Positions 1 through 6,884 are shown, numbered from the stretch's first letter. The stretch: DNA of 28,700 bases from Candidatus Krumholzibacteriia bacterium (GCA_035649275.1 DASRJW010000072.1:1-28700); one strand, 5' to 3'. Notes: generated by a model not told the origin, from the letters alone. Program-made: numbers and translations.

Positions 1-1
1 G

Positions 2-1168
2 GGGATGGCACTGGCGGAAAAGAGCGGCTTCAACGCCAGCGCCGTCGCCTACGAGTGGAACTCGGTCAGCGTCGAGGGGGTGGGAACCTCCACCACGCGC
101 TCGCGCTTCAGCTCGGTGTCGACCCTCGTGGCGGCCGTCATCGGGCAGCCCATCATCCACTCCGAGCGCTGGCGTCTCGGCTTCGCCCTCGGCAAACCGG
201 TGTCCTGGCAGCCCGGCCGCTCCGATGGCGCCTTCACTCTCCCGACGAGCCGTGGCGACGCGCGCTTCTCCTACTCTTCGGACGTGAGTTTCTCCACCCT
301 CGTTCCCGCCTTCGCCGCCGCCTATGCGCCGCGGAAAGGCCTGCGTTTCGGCACCAGTGTCGGCGTCGGCTGGACTGGACTGGACCAGGTGCAGGATGTC
401 ACCGCTCGCACCGTCTCCGCCGACTCCGTGATCTCCCTCCGCCGCAGCTTCCAATCGGACGGCCAGAGCGCAGCCGCTCTCTTCACCCTCGGAGCGCAGT
501 GGGACTTCGCCTCCGGCTGGACCACCGCCGCCATGATCACCTCCCCGGGCCTTCGCCTCTGGGGCAGCAGCCTCGTCCTCTACGATGCTTCGGTGATCCG
601 CCGCGACCGGAGCGGCGATCTCTACTTCCGTGATCCCGATGCTCGCTTCGAGTACCGGCTGCCCATGGGGGTCGGTTTCGGCGTGGCGCGCCGCTTCCAG
701 AGTTGGGCGATCGAGGCCAACCTGCGCTACCACCAGAGCACGGACGACTACGCTCTCTTCTCCAGTCCTGTCGCGGCGCAGGTGGTGGAAGTGAACGGCG
801 GCGGTCCACCGACGCAGAGCCAGCTACCGTTCCGGGATGTGCGGCACCAAGCGCGTAACATTTGGAACACGGCCCTGGGCGGTCACGTGGACCTCAACCA
901 GCACTGGACCATCCATCTGGGCGTCTTCTCCGACAAGTCGCCCGTGGCCGATCCGCCGACCTCCATGTTCCGCAAGGCCAACCTCTATGGTGGCACCGGG
1001 GGCGTCACGCTGCGCAGCACGCACCTCTCCGGGGCGCTCGGCCTCGGCTATACCTTCGGGACGGCGCCGAATCTCTTGCTGGCGAGTCTGCCGGACGGGA
1101 CGTCGCTCGGGACGGAACTGAAGGTTCGCAATCTCAGCTTGAACTACGCAATCGCGTACGAGTTCTGA
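2..1168 (+). CDS. FadL/OmpP1-like outer-membrane transport protein, 3' part
   Basis: This is the C-terminal part of an outer-membrane beta-barrel; the frame is open to the window edge, so the N-terminus and signal peptide are missing and the ATG at position 5 is probably internal. The visible 387 residues alternate polar and hydrophobic positions in strand-sized blocks and end in a terminal Phe (AIAYEF), the usual signal for insertion by the BAM complex. Blocks such as SPGLRLWGSS, AIEANLRYH and the late LGVFSDKSPV resemble FadL/TodX proteins, which carry hydrophobic compounds such as fatty acids or aromatics across the outer membrane. The substrate cannot be told from the sequence. The next gene converges on it after about 240 bp in which I found no strong terminator. 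The barrel assignment is firm; the exact family is likely. Confidence 0.65.
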   Translation, partial: GMALAEKSGFNASAVAYEWNSVSVEGVGTSTTRSRFSSVSTLVAAVIGQPIIHSERWRLGFALGKPVSWQPGRSDGAFTLPTSRGDARFSYSSDVSFSTLVPAFAAAYAPRKGLRFGTSVGVGWTGLDQVQDVTARTVSADSVISLRRSFQSDGQSAAALFTLGAQWDFASGWTTAAMITSPGLRLWGSSLVLYDASVIRRDRSGDLYFRDPDARFEYRLPMGVGFGVARRFQSWAIEANLRYHQSTDDYALFSSPVAAQVVEVNGGGPPTQSQLPFRDVRHQARNIWNTALGGHVDLNQHWTIHLGVFSDKSPVADPPTSMFRKANLYGGTGGVTLRSTHLSGALGLGYTFGTAPNLLLASLPDGTSLGTELKVRNLSLNYAIAYEF

Positions 1169-1412
1169 GTCACGTTCCTCGATCTTCGGGGCAAGAAGAA
1201 GCCAGGCCAGAACGAAGTAGACAGCCGCGACGCATGCCTTCCCGCCAGTTCGCTTCGCAATCTAGCTTGCCCTTACCGCCTGCACAGGCCAATGCCGTGA
1301 CAAGGCCGATGAGCACTGCTGCCGCGAGGTAGAAGAGACGGCAGGCGCGTGGCTTATGCGTCTGCGCCGTCCGGGTTCTCGATCCTCGTCGGCACGCCGT
1401 CACCACCTCGGT

Positions 1413-2579
1413 TTAGAGCGACTTCAGATACTCCACGAGATCGGCTTGTTGCTCTGGCGTGAGACCAAGCGTACGACATGAGTTGTAATGTTCCACGACG
1501 GCTTGCAGGGTCGGCAGGCTCCCATCGTGGTAGTACGGCGGGCGGTGCCAGAGTCCGCGGAGCGGTGTCGTCCTGTATTTGTCTGTCGAACCACGGCCCG
1601 CGAGCATCGGATCGGAGCAAGTCTCGCCGGGATCGTGCAGGCCGAAGCCGGCATCCGTGAAGAGCGGTGGCACGTGGCAGGTGGCGCACTGCGCCTGGCC
1701 GTTGAAGAGTGCTTGCCCGCGCTCGGCCATCAGCGAGTTGAAGCTGCCAGCCGGCGGCGAGGGTGGTTCGAGGCTCAGCTGATATGCGTGCAGGGCCGGG
1801 AGCTTGGAGGTCACCAGATCATCGGGCCAGTGGATGTTGTCGCCGGTCCGCGGGTCGACGAAAGTGCCGTGACCGTGCATCTGCGTCACGGCGACATAGG
1901 CGTTCCAGTAGGGGATCGAGCCCTCGCCCGTGTACGTCGCCAAGTTCACGCCGCGGAGACCGTACGCGGGAGGTATCAAGACCGGCCCGTTGAGACCATC
2001 GTGATTCCAGCGCGCGTCGTACTTGCCGGGCCCCCAGGACTGGAGCACCGTCTGCGTCGCAGGATCCTGCAGCGCCGGCGAGAGCGCCAGGATGGCGCCG
2101 GGATTGAGATCGCGGTTCGCCCAGCCGTCGAGGCGCTGGCCGATGCCGGCCATGACGGAGTTGTCGACCGTCGAGTGACAAAGCGCGCAGGTCACTCCCA
2201 CCTTCGTCAGCGTCGTCCCTTCGACTGTGCCCTTGAGGCCCACGACCGCGTCGCGGCGGAGAAGCTCGACGGTCGTGGCCGGACTGTTCAAATCGAAGCC
2301 GGTGGGGAAGCCTTCAGGGAGCCGGAGAGCATCGACCTTGAGGCCAACCGAGAGGGCCGTCACCGGGCTCACGGAGCTGCGGATGACCACGTGCATTTGG
2401 AGCGTGTCCGTCCAGAAAGTCTCGTCTCCGAACGTGTCGAATCGGAAGATGTTCTGACCTTCGATGAGCGTGGTATCCCCGGGCGGGGGCGCCAAGGGCG
2501 AATCTTCCCCGCAGGCCAGGAGAATCACCAGGCACAACAGGCTCACGATGCAGAAGATGCCAATTCCCTTTCTCAACAT
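1413..2579 (-). CDS. Diheme cytochrome c peroxidase-like (MauG/CcpA-type) lipoprotein
   Basis: A 388-residue lipoprotein with a hydrophobic leader and lipobox LLAC (Cys23), so probably anchored in a membrane and facing the periplasm. It has two c-type heme motifs, CALCH at 131-135 and CATCH at 298-302. Between and after them lie features of the bacterial diheme peroxidase/MauG family: the stretch around RTTPLRGLW and PPYYHDGSLPTLQAVVEHYN near 337-366. The family reduces H2O2 with electrons from small carriers, or oxidises protein side chains. Unlike standard CcpA, the first heme motif lies far into the protein, behind about 100 residues I do not recognise. Two extra cysteines (321 and 368) could form a disulfide. 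The ATG follows GAGGTGAGG. It lies 69 bp downstream of the Rieske gene in the same direction and may be the terminal acceptor of that chain (inference). Confidence 0.8.
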   Translation of the reverse strand: MLRKGIGIFCIVSLLCLVILLACGEDSPLAPPPGDTTLIEGQNIFRFDTFGDETFWTDTLQMHVVIRSSVSPVTALSVGLKVDALRLPEGFPTGFDLNSPATTVELLRRDAVVGLKGTVEGTTLTKVGVTCALCHSTVDNSVMAGIGQRLDGWANRDLNPGAILALSPALQDPATQTVLQSWGPGKYDARWNHDGLNGPVLIPPAYGLRGVNLATYTGEGSIPYWNAYVAVTQMHGHGTFVDPRTGDNIHWPDDLVTSKLPALHAYQLSLEPPSPPAGSFNSLMAERGQALFNGQAQCATCHVPPLFTDAGFGLHDPGETCSDPMLAGRGSTDKYRTTPLRGLWHRPPYYHDGSLPTLQAVVEHYNSCRTLGLTPEQQADLVEYLKSL

Positions 2580-2648
2580 GGCCTCACCTCTGTGGTCTCG
2601 CGTCCACCCAGGAGGTCGACCGATTTGGTTCCTCCTTCCGCTCGGTCT

Positions 2649-2963
2649 TCATTCGATCCCGACCTCGACGTCGTCGCCCGTGACCCGCACGGGGAAGGTC
2701 TTGACTCCTTGCTGAGCGGGAGGAGCCGTGACCGCACCCGTCTTCACATTGAATCGCGAGCCGTGCAGCGGGCAAGTAACCACGTCCCCGCTCAGCGGCC
2801 CCTCGGACAAGGGTCCGCCGCGGTGCGGGCACACATCGTCGATGGCGTAGTAACCGCCACCCACGCTGAAAAGGGCAATACGCCGCCCCTCGACTTCGAC
2901 GAGCCTGCCCGTGTCCGATGCCTCGAATTCTGCTCTCGGTCCTACTCTGACGAATCGAGCCAT
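2649..2963 (-). CDS. Rieske [2Fe-2S] ferredoxin
   Basis: A 104-residue soluble Rieske protein of the biphenyl-dioxygenase-ferredoxin/NirD type, which passes single electrons from a flavoprotein to an acceptor. The cluster ligands are plain: CPH at 45-47 and CPLH at 64-67, with the GG and GSRF residues that normally follow each. There is no signal peptide or membrane segment, so it is cytoplasmic. I chose the ATG at 2963 because GGAGGAG sits just upstream; an upstream in-frame TTG at 2987 would add eight residues that include that ribosome binding site. It starts 20 bp beyond the stop codon of the reductase gene, so the two are surely co-transcribed. No oxygenase alpha or beta subunit is present in the window. 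Confidence 0.9.
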   Translation of the reverse strand: MARFVRVGPRAEFEASDTGRLVEVEGRRIALFSVGGGYYAIDDVCPHRGGPLSEGPLSGDVVTCPLHGSRFNVKTGAVTAPPAQQGVKTFPVRVTGDDVEVGIE

Positions 2964-2983
2964 GATCTTCTCCTCCCTGCATT

Positions 2984-3706
2984 TCAATAGCCTGGGAACT
3001 CGTCGCTGTGGACCATGTCTTGGCTGACACCGGCTTCGGTCAGGACCTGGGTCACGCCGCTCACCATGCGCTCGGGGCCCGCGACGTAGAAAAGGAAGCG
3101 TTCGGGGGTTGCGAGGACCTCACGGATCATGTGGACATCCACATAGCCCCTGCGGCCCTGCCAGGTCGTGCTCGAGGTCTCCAGCGCCGTCATCGTTGCG
3201 ACGAGGCGGAAGTTCGGGTTCTCCGCTTCCCAGACCTCAAGCTCCTTCAGGAACGGCGCGTCTCGCGGAGTCCTGTTCGAGTAGATCAGCGTCAACCGGT
3301 GGGGCAGCTTCTGTTCGGTGACCATCTTGATCATGCTGTGGAAGGGCGTGATCCCGATGCCCCCGGCTACGAGGGCCAGGGGTCTCGTCGCATCCTGAGG
3401 CAGTACAAACGACCCCATCGGTCCCTGCACGCCTACCCGTGTTCCTAGCGCGACCTCGGCCAGACTTCGTTTGAAGGCGCTGCCAGTCAAGCGGGTCGCG
3501 ATGAGGAGCAACGGATCCTCAGGTGAGGACGCGATCGAAAAGGACCGCGAGCTACCTTTCTCATCCTGATAGCGCGGAGCACCTTGCGTGATCTGCACGT
3601 ATTGACCGGGCTTGAACGGGAAGCTTTGCCCTTCGAGGTCGAAGGTGAAGCCCATCGTCCGCTCGGCGACTTCTCTTCTCGCTACCAGGGGCAGACTGAG
3701 CTTCAT
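2984..3706 (-). CDS. FAD/NAD(P)H-dependent ferredoxin reductase-like oxidoreductase
   Basis: A 240-residue member of the ferredoxin-NADP reductase superfamily. The N-terminal half is the FAD-binding barrel with RSFSIAS at 54-60. The C-terminal half is the nucleotide-binding domain with GGIGITP at 115-121, YVAGPERMV at 207-215 and the closing SDEFPGY. It lacks both a fused plant-type 2Fe-2S domain and an N-terminal oxygenase domain, so it needs a separate electron carrier; the Rieske ferredoxin immediately downstream is the natural partner. Expected reaction: NAD(P)H to FAD to Rieske cluster. The start ATG has AGGAGG five bases upstream and overlaps the stop of a possible small ORF by ATGA. 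Cofactor preference (NADH or NADPH) cannot be read with confidence. Confidence 0.88.
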   Translation of the reverse strand: MKLSLPLVARREVAERTMGFTFDLEGQSFPFKPGQYVQITQGAPRYQDEKGSSRSFSIASSPEDPLLLIATRLTGSAFKRSLAEVALGTRVGVQGPMGSFVLPQDATRPLALVAGGIGITPFHSMIKMVTEQKLPHRLTLIYSNRTPRDAPFLKELEVWEAENPNFRLVATMTALETSSTTWQGRRGYVDVHMIREVLATPERFLFYVAGPERMVSGVTQVLTEAGVSQDMVHSDEFPGY

Positions 3707-3885
3707 TCTCGCCTCCTAGCGGCAGGGCTGGTGGAGGCCTCGAGGAATCCATCATTCGCGCCAAGGGGCGCCACAGAGGACAATCTCCTGTGGCGCCGTT
3801 CTCTAACTTCCACGGTAGATGCGGAACGTGGCAGCTTCCGCCAAAGATTCTTCGATGTGCTGGACCCTACCAGATTCGCCGTCAT
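3703..3885 (-). CDS. Possible small basic protein in the doxX-reductase gap
   Basis: A 60-codon open frame fits the gap between the DoxX-like gene and the reductase closely: its ATG is 13 bp after the DoxX stop, and its stop overlaps the reductase ATG by ATGA, as in translationally coupled genes. A GGGGAG lies upstream. The product would be basic and polar, with an RERRHRR run, no membrane segment and no family I recognise. Against it: the frame runs straight through a 10-bp perfect inverted repeat, and in GC-rich DNA a 60-codon frame is not rare. It could instead be an untranslated spacer. Treat as hypothetical. Confidence 0.35.
   Translation of the reverse strand: MTANLVGSSTSKNLWRKLPRSASTVEVRERRHRRLSSVAPLGANDGFLEASTSPAARRRE
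3767..3797 (-). promoter_or_regulatory. Perfect 10-bp inverted repeat between doxX-like and reductase genes
   Basis: The arms GGCGCCACAG (3767-3776) and CTGTGGCGCC (3788-3797) are exact inverted copies separated by 11 bases. No T-run follows on the minus strand, so it is not a standard intrinsic terminator. It could be an RNA-processing or stabilising hairpin, or an attenuator dividing the stress part of the operon from the redox part, or an operator. Confidence 0.6.
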
Positions 3886-3898
3886 GTCCACTACTCCC

Positions 3899-4339
3899 CT
3901 ACCGCCTGGCGTACTCAGCGCTCAGCCGGCCCAATGCCAACGCTCCGAGCAAGAGGCCGAAGTCACGAAGCGCGACGTCGAAGTAGCCGGGAATGAGGAG
4001 CAGGTTGATGATGATGGCCCCGAGCCAGGCCGCGACGACGTAACTGAAGATGCGTGGCTTCAAGGCCACGCCGATGCCAGCCACCACCTCGATGACGCCC
4101 ACGGCGAACATCAAGGTGTGGCCTTGACCACCGACCAGGTTGTTCACCACGCTGGGCAGATACTTGTCCCAGTCGGTCAACACGTGGAAGAACTTGTCGA
4201 GACCGGCAAGGATGGGCGCCACCGTGAAGCCGAGATGCAGAATCCGGTAGGCCTGATATGATGGTAAGGCGGTGTCTCGCGCGGCGGCCGTCACTGTGAA
4301 GTCTGCGTCGCCCGCCCCGACGCTCATTGCGTTGCTCAT
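3899..4339 (-). CDS. DoxX-like integral membrane protein
   Basis: A 146-residue membrane protein with about four transmembrane segments (roughly 30-48, 72-92, 99-113 and 117-137) and little soluble sequence. The layout, with a short N-terminal tail, a first helix containing GLDKFFH, a glycine-rich second helix VGVIEVVAGIGVAL and a final LLLGALALGRL, fits the DoxX-like family. DoxX-type proteins occur as quinol-oxidase subunits in archaea and in bacterial redox-stress loci, but most have no proven function. The ATG overlaps the stop of the Rnk-like gene by four bases (ATGA) and is preceded by GGGAGG, so the two are translationally coupled. A redox role is suggested by the downstream reductase, Rieske protein and diheme lipoprotein, but this is inference. 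Confidence 0.72.
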   Translation of the reverse strand: MSNAMSVGAGDADFTVTAAARDTALPSYQAYRILHLGFTVAPILAGLDKFFHVLTDWDKYLPSVVNNLVGGQGHTLMFAVGVIEVVAGIGVALKPRIFSYVVAAWLGAIIINLLLIPGYFDVALRDFGLLLGALALGRLSAEYARR

Positions 4340-4791
4340 GACTGTCTTCCTCCCATGGCGAGGCTGACCTTCCGACTCGACTCGTCCGCCTCGGGTTGAT
4401 AGAGAACCTCTAGCACTCGGACTCGCCGGACACCTCTAGGTACCGGCCATTCGATGACATCGCCCTCTCTGTACCCGAGAAGCGCTGTCCCGACGGGAGC
4501 CAGTATCGAGAGCTTGCCTGGCCTGTCCGGCGCCGCAGGGAACTCAAGCGTGTAGGCCACCTCGATTCCCGTCTCCACGTCCTCGATGAGGACCCGAGAG
4601 TTCATCGTGATGACATTCGAAGGAATCTCCTCGGAAGGCACGACTCTGGCATGCTCGAGTTCGCGCGCCAGCATTTCCAGATGCGGCTCGTCGCGACTGC
4701 TAGAGCCCTTGCGGAACTCGAGCATGGTCCTCAGGAGCTTCATGTCTGACTCGGTCACCAGAATGGTCCGCGAACTCGTCTCGGTGTTCAT
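4336..4791 (-). CDS. Rnk-like protein with GreA/GreB C-terminal domain
   Basis: A 151-residue cytoplasmic protein with a helical N-terminal part and a C-terminal GreA/GreB-like domain. The segment ILAPVGTALLGYREGDVIEW followed by PVPRG is the signature of that domain in GreA and Rnk proteins, and the N-terminus ILVTESDMKLLRTML matches the Rnk start better than the long Gre coiled coil. E. coli Rnk is described as a regulator of nucleoside diphosphate kinase and binds RNA polymerase near the secondary channel without Gre cleavage activity. The start is taken at the ATG at 4791, preceded by GAGGAGG; an in-frame TTG six codons earlier would swallow that site. It lies 33 bp after the HPF gene and overlaps the DoxX gene by ATGA. 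Confidence 0.78.
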   Translation of the reverse strand: MNTETSSRTILVTESDMKLLRTMLEFRKGSSSRDEPHLEMLARELEHARVVPSEEIPSNVITMNSRVLIEDVETGIEVAYTLEFPAAPDRPGKLSILAPVGTALLGYREGDVIEWPVPRGVRRVRVLEVLYQPEADESSRKVSLAMGGRQS

Positions 4792-4824
4792 GTCAGCCTC
4801 CTCGGTCAAAGAATCGACGATGGG

Positions 4825-5166
4825 TTATCCTGTCCTCATCGATCGGGTGCCCGTGCCCCGTTCCCGTAGGCGTTGCAGCTCGCGCCCACATGACTGTCCG
4901 ATCCGCTCGGTGGCGTGATCAATCGCGACGCGCAGGTTCGCGTCGACGGTCTCTTGAACCACGACCTGGCCAGAGTGGGTGAGCCTGGCGCTAATGCGGC
5001 AGACCTTGTCGCCCCCCCCACGCGGCCCATTGACGTCCGAGATGCGAACTGTCACGCGGCCCAGCCGGCTTGCGAAACGACCCAGAGAGAAGCGCAACCG
5101 TCTTGCCACATGACTTCGGATCGCTTCGGTAGGATCCGTGCCCCGGATACGGATATGAACCTCCAT
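4825..5166 (-). CDS. hpf: Short HPF/RaiA-type ribosome hibernation factor
   Basis: A 113-residue protein with the sigma-54-modulation/S30EA fold: a first strand MEVHIRIRG, a helix beginning TEAIRSHVARRL, the strand RVTVRISDVNG and the pair ISARLTHSG / QVVVQETVDANLRVAIDHATERI. Such proteins sit in the decoding region of idle 70S ribosomes and promote dimerisation or inactivation in stationary phase. This is the short form: it lacks the C-terminal dimerisation domain of long HPF. I set the start at the ATG at 5166, where GGGAGG precedes it and the family's N-terminal strand begins; the longer open frame upstream has no family match. It is probably the first gene of the minus-strand run, facing the LysR-type regulator across about 220 bp. 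Confidence 0.8.
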   Translation of the reverse strand: MEVHIRIRGTDPTEAIRSHVARRLRFSLGRFASRLGRVTVRISDVNGPRGGGDKVCRISARLTHSGQVVVQETVDANLRVAIDHATERIGQSCGRELQRLRERGTGTRSMRTG

Positions 5167-5388
5167 CCTCAACCTCCCGACGTTCCCAAACCGGCGAGGA
5201 TGGCCGGAGTCTTGGCTTAACATTCCTTGCAGGCTCGACACCCCAACTCCTTGTCGCCGTACTTGCCTCAGCCTCCGTCCGTGGCCCCGCACATCTTCAC
5301 CGCACTCATCGTTAGGGAGAATCCAGGATTCGGACAACTAGAAAATTTGCTAATGACACGACGCTTTTTTCGAAGTATCATCTGGCCC
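5167..5388. promoter_or_regulatory. Divergent promoter region with AT-rich near-palindrome
   Basis: These bases separate the HPF gene (minus) from the NhaR-like regulator (plus) and must hold both promoters. The regulator-proximal third is much richer in A/T than the rest of the window. It contains TAGAAAATTTGCTA at 5339-5352, a near-palindrome around AAATTT with flanking TAG/CTA, which is reminiscent of LysR-type operators. I could not assign clear -35/-10 pairs on either strand. Confidence 0.5.
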
Positions 5389-6360
5389 ATGGAATGGCTC
5401 AACTACCATCACCTTTTTTACTTTTGGAAGGTCGTCCGGGCGGGCAGCATTACTCGGGCTTCTCGCGAGCTCCACCTCGCACCCTCGACGATCAGCGCCC
5501 AGATGCGAATGCTCGAAGAGCAGCTCGGGGAGAAGTTGCTGGCCCGACAGGGCCGAACTGTCGCTCCGACCGACGTCGGCCGCATGGTCGTTCGCTATGC
5601 AGAGGAGATCTTCGGGATCGGTCGGGAGCTCATGGACGCGGTCAAGCAGCGTCCCACTGGCCGCCCGCTCCGTCTCGTCATCGGCGTCGACGACGTCTTG
5701 CCGAAGGACGTAGCCTACCACCTCATCAAGCCGGCACTACGCCTTCCTGAACCAGTCCGCATCCTCTGCCGAGAGGCGAGTCTCGAGCGGCTCCTCGCCG
5801 ATCTCGCCGTGCACGAGATAGACCTCGTGCTGTCGGACGCCCTCGTCACCCCCACCGTGAATGTCCGCGCCTACAACCATTTTCTCGGAGAGTGTGGCGT
5901 GATGTTCGTGGGCACGCCCAATCTGGCCAAACTCTACCGGCGGTCGTTCCCTAAGTCGCTTGACGGGGCTCCGATTCTGCTTCCGACCGATGACACCGCG
6001 ATTCGGCGGAGTCTTGATCAATGGCTCGAAGCCCAGAACGTTCGGCCAGTGCTGATCGGGGAATTCGAGGATCTTGCCTTGATGCGGGTATTCGGACAGG
6101 CGGGCGTTGGGATCTTCCCAGTTCCCTCGGTGGTCGAGAAGCATTTCGAAAAGCAATTCCATCTCGAGCGCGTCGGCCTTGCTCACGAGGTGCGCACTCG
6201 GTTCTATGCCATCTCCACCGAGAAGAAGCTCAAGCATCCCGCCGTTGTCGCGATCTGCGACACCGCTCGACAGACGTTGTTTCGCTCGTTCAACACTCGT
6301 TCTCGGTCTACGACGCGCAGTCGTAGCAACAGAATGAAGTCAAAAGACTCCCGTCGCTGA
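5389..6360 (+). CDS. NhaR-type LysR-family transcriptional regulator
   Basis: A 323-residue LysR-type regulator. The N-terminus MEWLNYHHLFYFWKVVRAGS and the helix-turn-helix around 18-37 are very close to E. coli NhaR, and the effector domain repeats NhaR features (GVDDVLPK, IDLVLSDA, GECGVMFVG, IGEFEDLALMRVFG, HPAVVAICDTAR). NhaR activates the Na+/H+ antiporter gene nhaA in E. coli, but NhaR-type regulators elsewhere control other stress genes, and no antiporter is visible here. I chose the ATG at 5389 from family alignment; it has no good ribosome binding site, and an ATG at 5353 would add 12 residues. The final 25 or so residues form an Arg/Ser-rich tail absent from E. coli NhaR. It is divergent from the HPF-to-diheme run and probably regulates it and itself. 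Confidence 0.85.
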   Translation: MEWLNYHHLFYFWKVVRAGSITRASRELHLAPSTISAQMRMLEEQLGEKLLARQGRTVAPTDVGRMVVRYAEEIFGIGRELMDAVKQRPTGRPLRLVIGVDDVLPKDVAYHLIKPALRLPEPVRILCREASLERLLADLAVHEIDLVLSDALVTPTVNVRAYNHFLGECGVMFVGTPNLAKLYRRSFPKSLDGAPILLPTDDTAIRRSLDQWLEAQNVRPVLIGEFEDLALMRVFGQAGVGIFPVPSVVEKHFEKQFHLERVGLAHEVRTRFYAISTEKKLKHPAVVAICDTARQTLFRSFNTRSRSTTRSRSNRMKSKDSRR

Positions 6361-6384
6361 GGGCCATCACAAGAATCGGGAGTC
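6346..6384 (+). terminator. Inverted repeat at the end of the NhaR-like gene
   Basis: GACTCCCG (6346-6353) and CGGGAGTC (6377-6384) are exact inverted copies across a 23-base loop and overlap the stop codon. There is no T-tract, so at best it is a weak or factor-assisted terminator. Confidence 0.3.
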
Positions 6385-6400
6385 AGACATGTCCAAGAAT

Positions 6401-6414
6401 TGGGGTGCACCCCA
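6401..6414. repeat. 14-bp perfect palindrome TGGGGTGCACCCCA
   Basis: An uninterrupted 14-bp palindrome lies between two convergent transcription units. As RNA it could fold only with a strained loop, so it looks more like a dimeric protein-binding site than a terminator. It could be chance. Confidence 0.45.
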
Positions 6415-6519
6415 GAGAGACAGGTCAATAGACCGAGGTCCCAATCCGAGTGATCTTGTCGGACTACGGAAGGGACTTCTGCGGCCGACCTGATCAGCAT
6501 GCTTCAAAGGCGAGTCGCG

Positions 6520-6690
6520 TCAGCCGAGGACTGCACGCTTCAAGCAGTAGACCGCGATCCCTATGGCGTGCAGGCGCACCGCCAACCCATAGTCCAAGAT
6601 GCCACTGCGAAGCCCGACCCGGCGGCCGGTAGCGAATGCCGCGTGCAGCATGTTCCACGCGGCTCGCAGGTAGGTCCAGCGCGTCACCAT
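6520..6690 (-). CDS. Small uncharacterised protein downstream of the lmo0937-like gene
   Basis: A 56-residue product reading MVTRWTYLRAAWNMLHAAFA at its start. It is amphipathic and basic, with a moderately hydrophobic C-terminal stretch (YGLAVRLHAIGIAVYCLKRAVLG). I do not recognise a family. Support for it being real: the ATG overlaps the stop of the upstream membrane-protein gene (TGATG), and a GAGGAGGG site lies nine to ten bases before it, within that gene. It may bind or span the inner membrane with its neighbour. A longer frame from about 6849 exists, but its N-terminal half only mirrors the neighbouring gene in another frame. Confidence 0.5.
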   Translation of the reverse strand: MVTRWTYLRAAWNMLHAAFATGRRVGLRSGILDYGLAVRLHAIGIAVYCLKRAVLG

Positions 6691-6884
6691 CACCGGTTGT
6701 CCCTCCTCGCCACCGAGTCGGCCTTGGACAGGCCGCGCTCGCTGCGGCGGTTCTGCACGGCGGGCAGGAGCAACGATGCCAGCGCCAGAACGAGCAAGGT
6801 ATGGATGAACCCGCCCAGGGTGTACGAAAAGGCGATGCCGAACAGCCACAGGATCAGAAGCAGCACCGCCACCGCCCGCAACAT
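6690..6884 (-). CDS. lmo0937-type small membrane protein
   Basis: A 64-residue protein dominated by two hydrophobic segments: MLRAVAVLLLILWLFGIAFS and, after the turn YTLGGFIH, TLLVLALASLLLPAV. It then has a basic cytoplasmic tail. The order helix, YTLGG, short amphipathic link, helix is characteristic of the lmo0937 family of small membrane proteins, which are widespread and often near stress genes but have no established function. The ATG is preceded by GAGGAAGGG. The tail after residue 43 (QNRRSERGLSKADSVARRDNR) is longer and more charged than in typical members. It is divergent from the two-component genes; a TATAAC on the minus strand at 6974-6979 is a possible -10 element. Confidence 0.72.
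   Translation of the reverse strand: MLRAVAVLLLILWLFGIAFSYTLGGFIHTLLVLALASLLLPAVQNRRSERGLSKADSVARRDNR

Noticed and set aside
1170-1406. Minus-strand 78-codon frame with a hydrophobic segment just after the diheme gene.
   Set aside because: GTG start without a clear ribosome binding site, no family match, and the hydrophobic stretch is short. Not strong enough to call.
2649-3706. A ring-hydroxylating oxygenase pathway, suggested by the reductase plus Rieske ferredoxin.
   Set aside because: No oxygenase alpha or beta subunit or catabolic gene is present in the window.
5205-5275. Possible sigma-54 site (GG-N10-GC) on the minus strand ahead of the HPF gene.
   Set aside because: Only the GG and TGCA parts match; too weak in GC-rich DNA.
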